This document shows positions 63,733-64,000 of a stretch of 64,000 nucleotides of DNA, one piece after another (the first letter of the stretch is position 1; each line of letters begins with the position of its first letter). Source of the DNA: CAWAND01 sp963807065 (lineage in GTDB: Bacteria; Chloroflexota; Anaerolineae; Anaerolineales; E44-bin32). Below the pieces are notes generated by a model. It was not told the DNA's origin. It saw only the letters and a program-made list of their open reading frames with translations, and did not search any database. A program made the translations under genes and the position numbers. The stretch is from contig CAWDZQ010000003.1 of assembly GCA_963807065.1 (NCBI GenBank), positions 1,054,001-1,118,000 on the forward strand. Direction: 5' to 3'.

Positions 63733-63812
63733 GGCGACTATCTACACTCCAGCGCAACGCTGGCCGGGTCCGCCAAGATGCCTGAGATCGGATTCACGAT
63801 GGTTCGGTCTCC

Positions 63813-64000
63813 CTAGCCCAGCAACCGCAGCACGGTCTGGTTGATCACATTCAGGATCCAGCTCGGCCAAACACCGACGGCCAGCATAAGGCCCAGCAGC
63901 GGCGACATAGCCAGCACCTCTCGGCGCCCTATTTCGAGCGCCTTGCCGGACCACTCAGGATTGAGCGGGCCATGCAGCACGCCACGGATACCCTTGAGCA
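63813..64000 (-). CDS. Second NuoM-like subunit (partial, C-terminal end only)
   Basis: The 61 residues before the TAG (63815-63813) read VLHGPLNPEWSGKALEIGRR, EVLAMSPLLGLMLAVGVWPS and WILNVINQTVLRLLG, which matches the C-terminus of NuoM/NuoL-type subunits (HGPL.., REV.a..PL). The gene starts beyond the window edge. It lies about 80 bp upstream of the complete nuoM, so the operon carries two M-type subunits. M versus L cannot be fully decided from this fragment; the tail favours M. Confidence 0.75.
   Translation of the reverse strand, partial: LKGIRGVLHGPLNPEWSGKALEIGRREVLAMSPLLGLMLAVGVWPSWILNVINQTVLRLLG

Overview
The window is one contiguous stretch of a GC-rich bacterial chromosome with dense, mostly minus-strand coding. 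It most resembles a member of the Chloroflexota, probably Anaerolineae-like. This is inferred from several things: Chloroflexota-style secreted proteins with LamG, LVIVD and Thr/Pro/Ser linker modules, a (Y/F)xPL(V/I)I tail near the C-terminus of three exported proteins, two nuoM genes next to nuoN, T-box control of trpS, and three tandem AI-2E family permeases. I saw no tRNA, rRNA, CRISPR array, transposase or phage gene.

Layout. 1-9.8 kb: chromate-transporter-like gene (cut by the window edge), a small conserved-looking protein, UbiB-type kinase, FAD geranylgeranyl-reductase-like enzyme, ferritin-like/VIT1 metal transporter, tandem universal stress protein, S41 peptidase, kynureninase. 10-17.2 kb: formate-THF ligase, FmdE, MobA, YihY, PRPP synthetase, a shortened acetyltransferase, MeaB and the B12-binding subunit of methylmalonyl-CoA mutase. 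17.5-22.3 kb: a 1006-residue GAF histidine kinase, trpS behind a Trp T-box, and thioredoxin. 22.4-28.1 kb: heat-shock operon hrcA-grpE-dnaK-dnaJ-prmA behind a perfect CIRCE operator. 28.1-28.9 kb: rpsU-infA with a consensus promoter and an early terminator in the leader. 29.3-32.3 kb: large LamG/LVIVD exported protein. 32.8-38.4 kb: a phosphoribosyltransferase, then a tight six-gene operon (three AI-2E permeases, GNAT, two small unknowns). 38.5-41.2 kb: rpsO-pnp. 41.3-44.4 kb: four-gene overlapping operon (phosphoesterase, APH-like kinase, LOG-like protein, HEAT/AlkD-like protein). 44.8-46.3 kb: metK behind a SAM-I riboswitch. 46.4-53.8 kb: exported cell-envelope block (SpoIID-LamG, M23-LamG, pentaheme cytochrome, subtilase). 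54.2-56.9 kb: a two-gene unit with a SNF2-like protein whose ATPase motifs are all degraded, fused to an Mrr-like domain. 57.1-60.7 kb: glycosyltransferase, DedA-like protein, MurE. 60.8-64 kb: the end of a complex I operon (nuoM-nuoM-nuoN).

Cross-cutting observations. Four genes (dnaK, the AlkD-like gene, the SNF2-like gene and nuoN) each need the removal of exactly one base to restore a full-length protein. Each shift lies in or next to a short C/G-rich stretch, so base-calling or assembly error is the first explanation. Separately, an 18-bp palindrome of the form TTGTGA-N6-TCACAA occurs five times in non-coding DNA (three perfect arms, two with one mismatch). It marks a local regulon with a Rex- or CRP-like operator.

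Most worth follow-up as possibly undescribed: the degenerate SNF2/Mrr-like protein with its translationally coupled 170-residue partner, the TTGTGA palindrome set, the C-terminal PL(V/I)I tail, and the six-gene AI-2E/GNAT operon.
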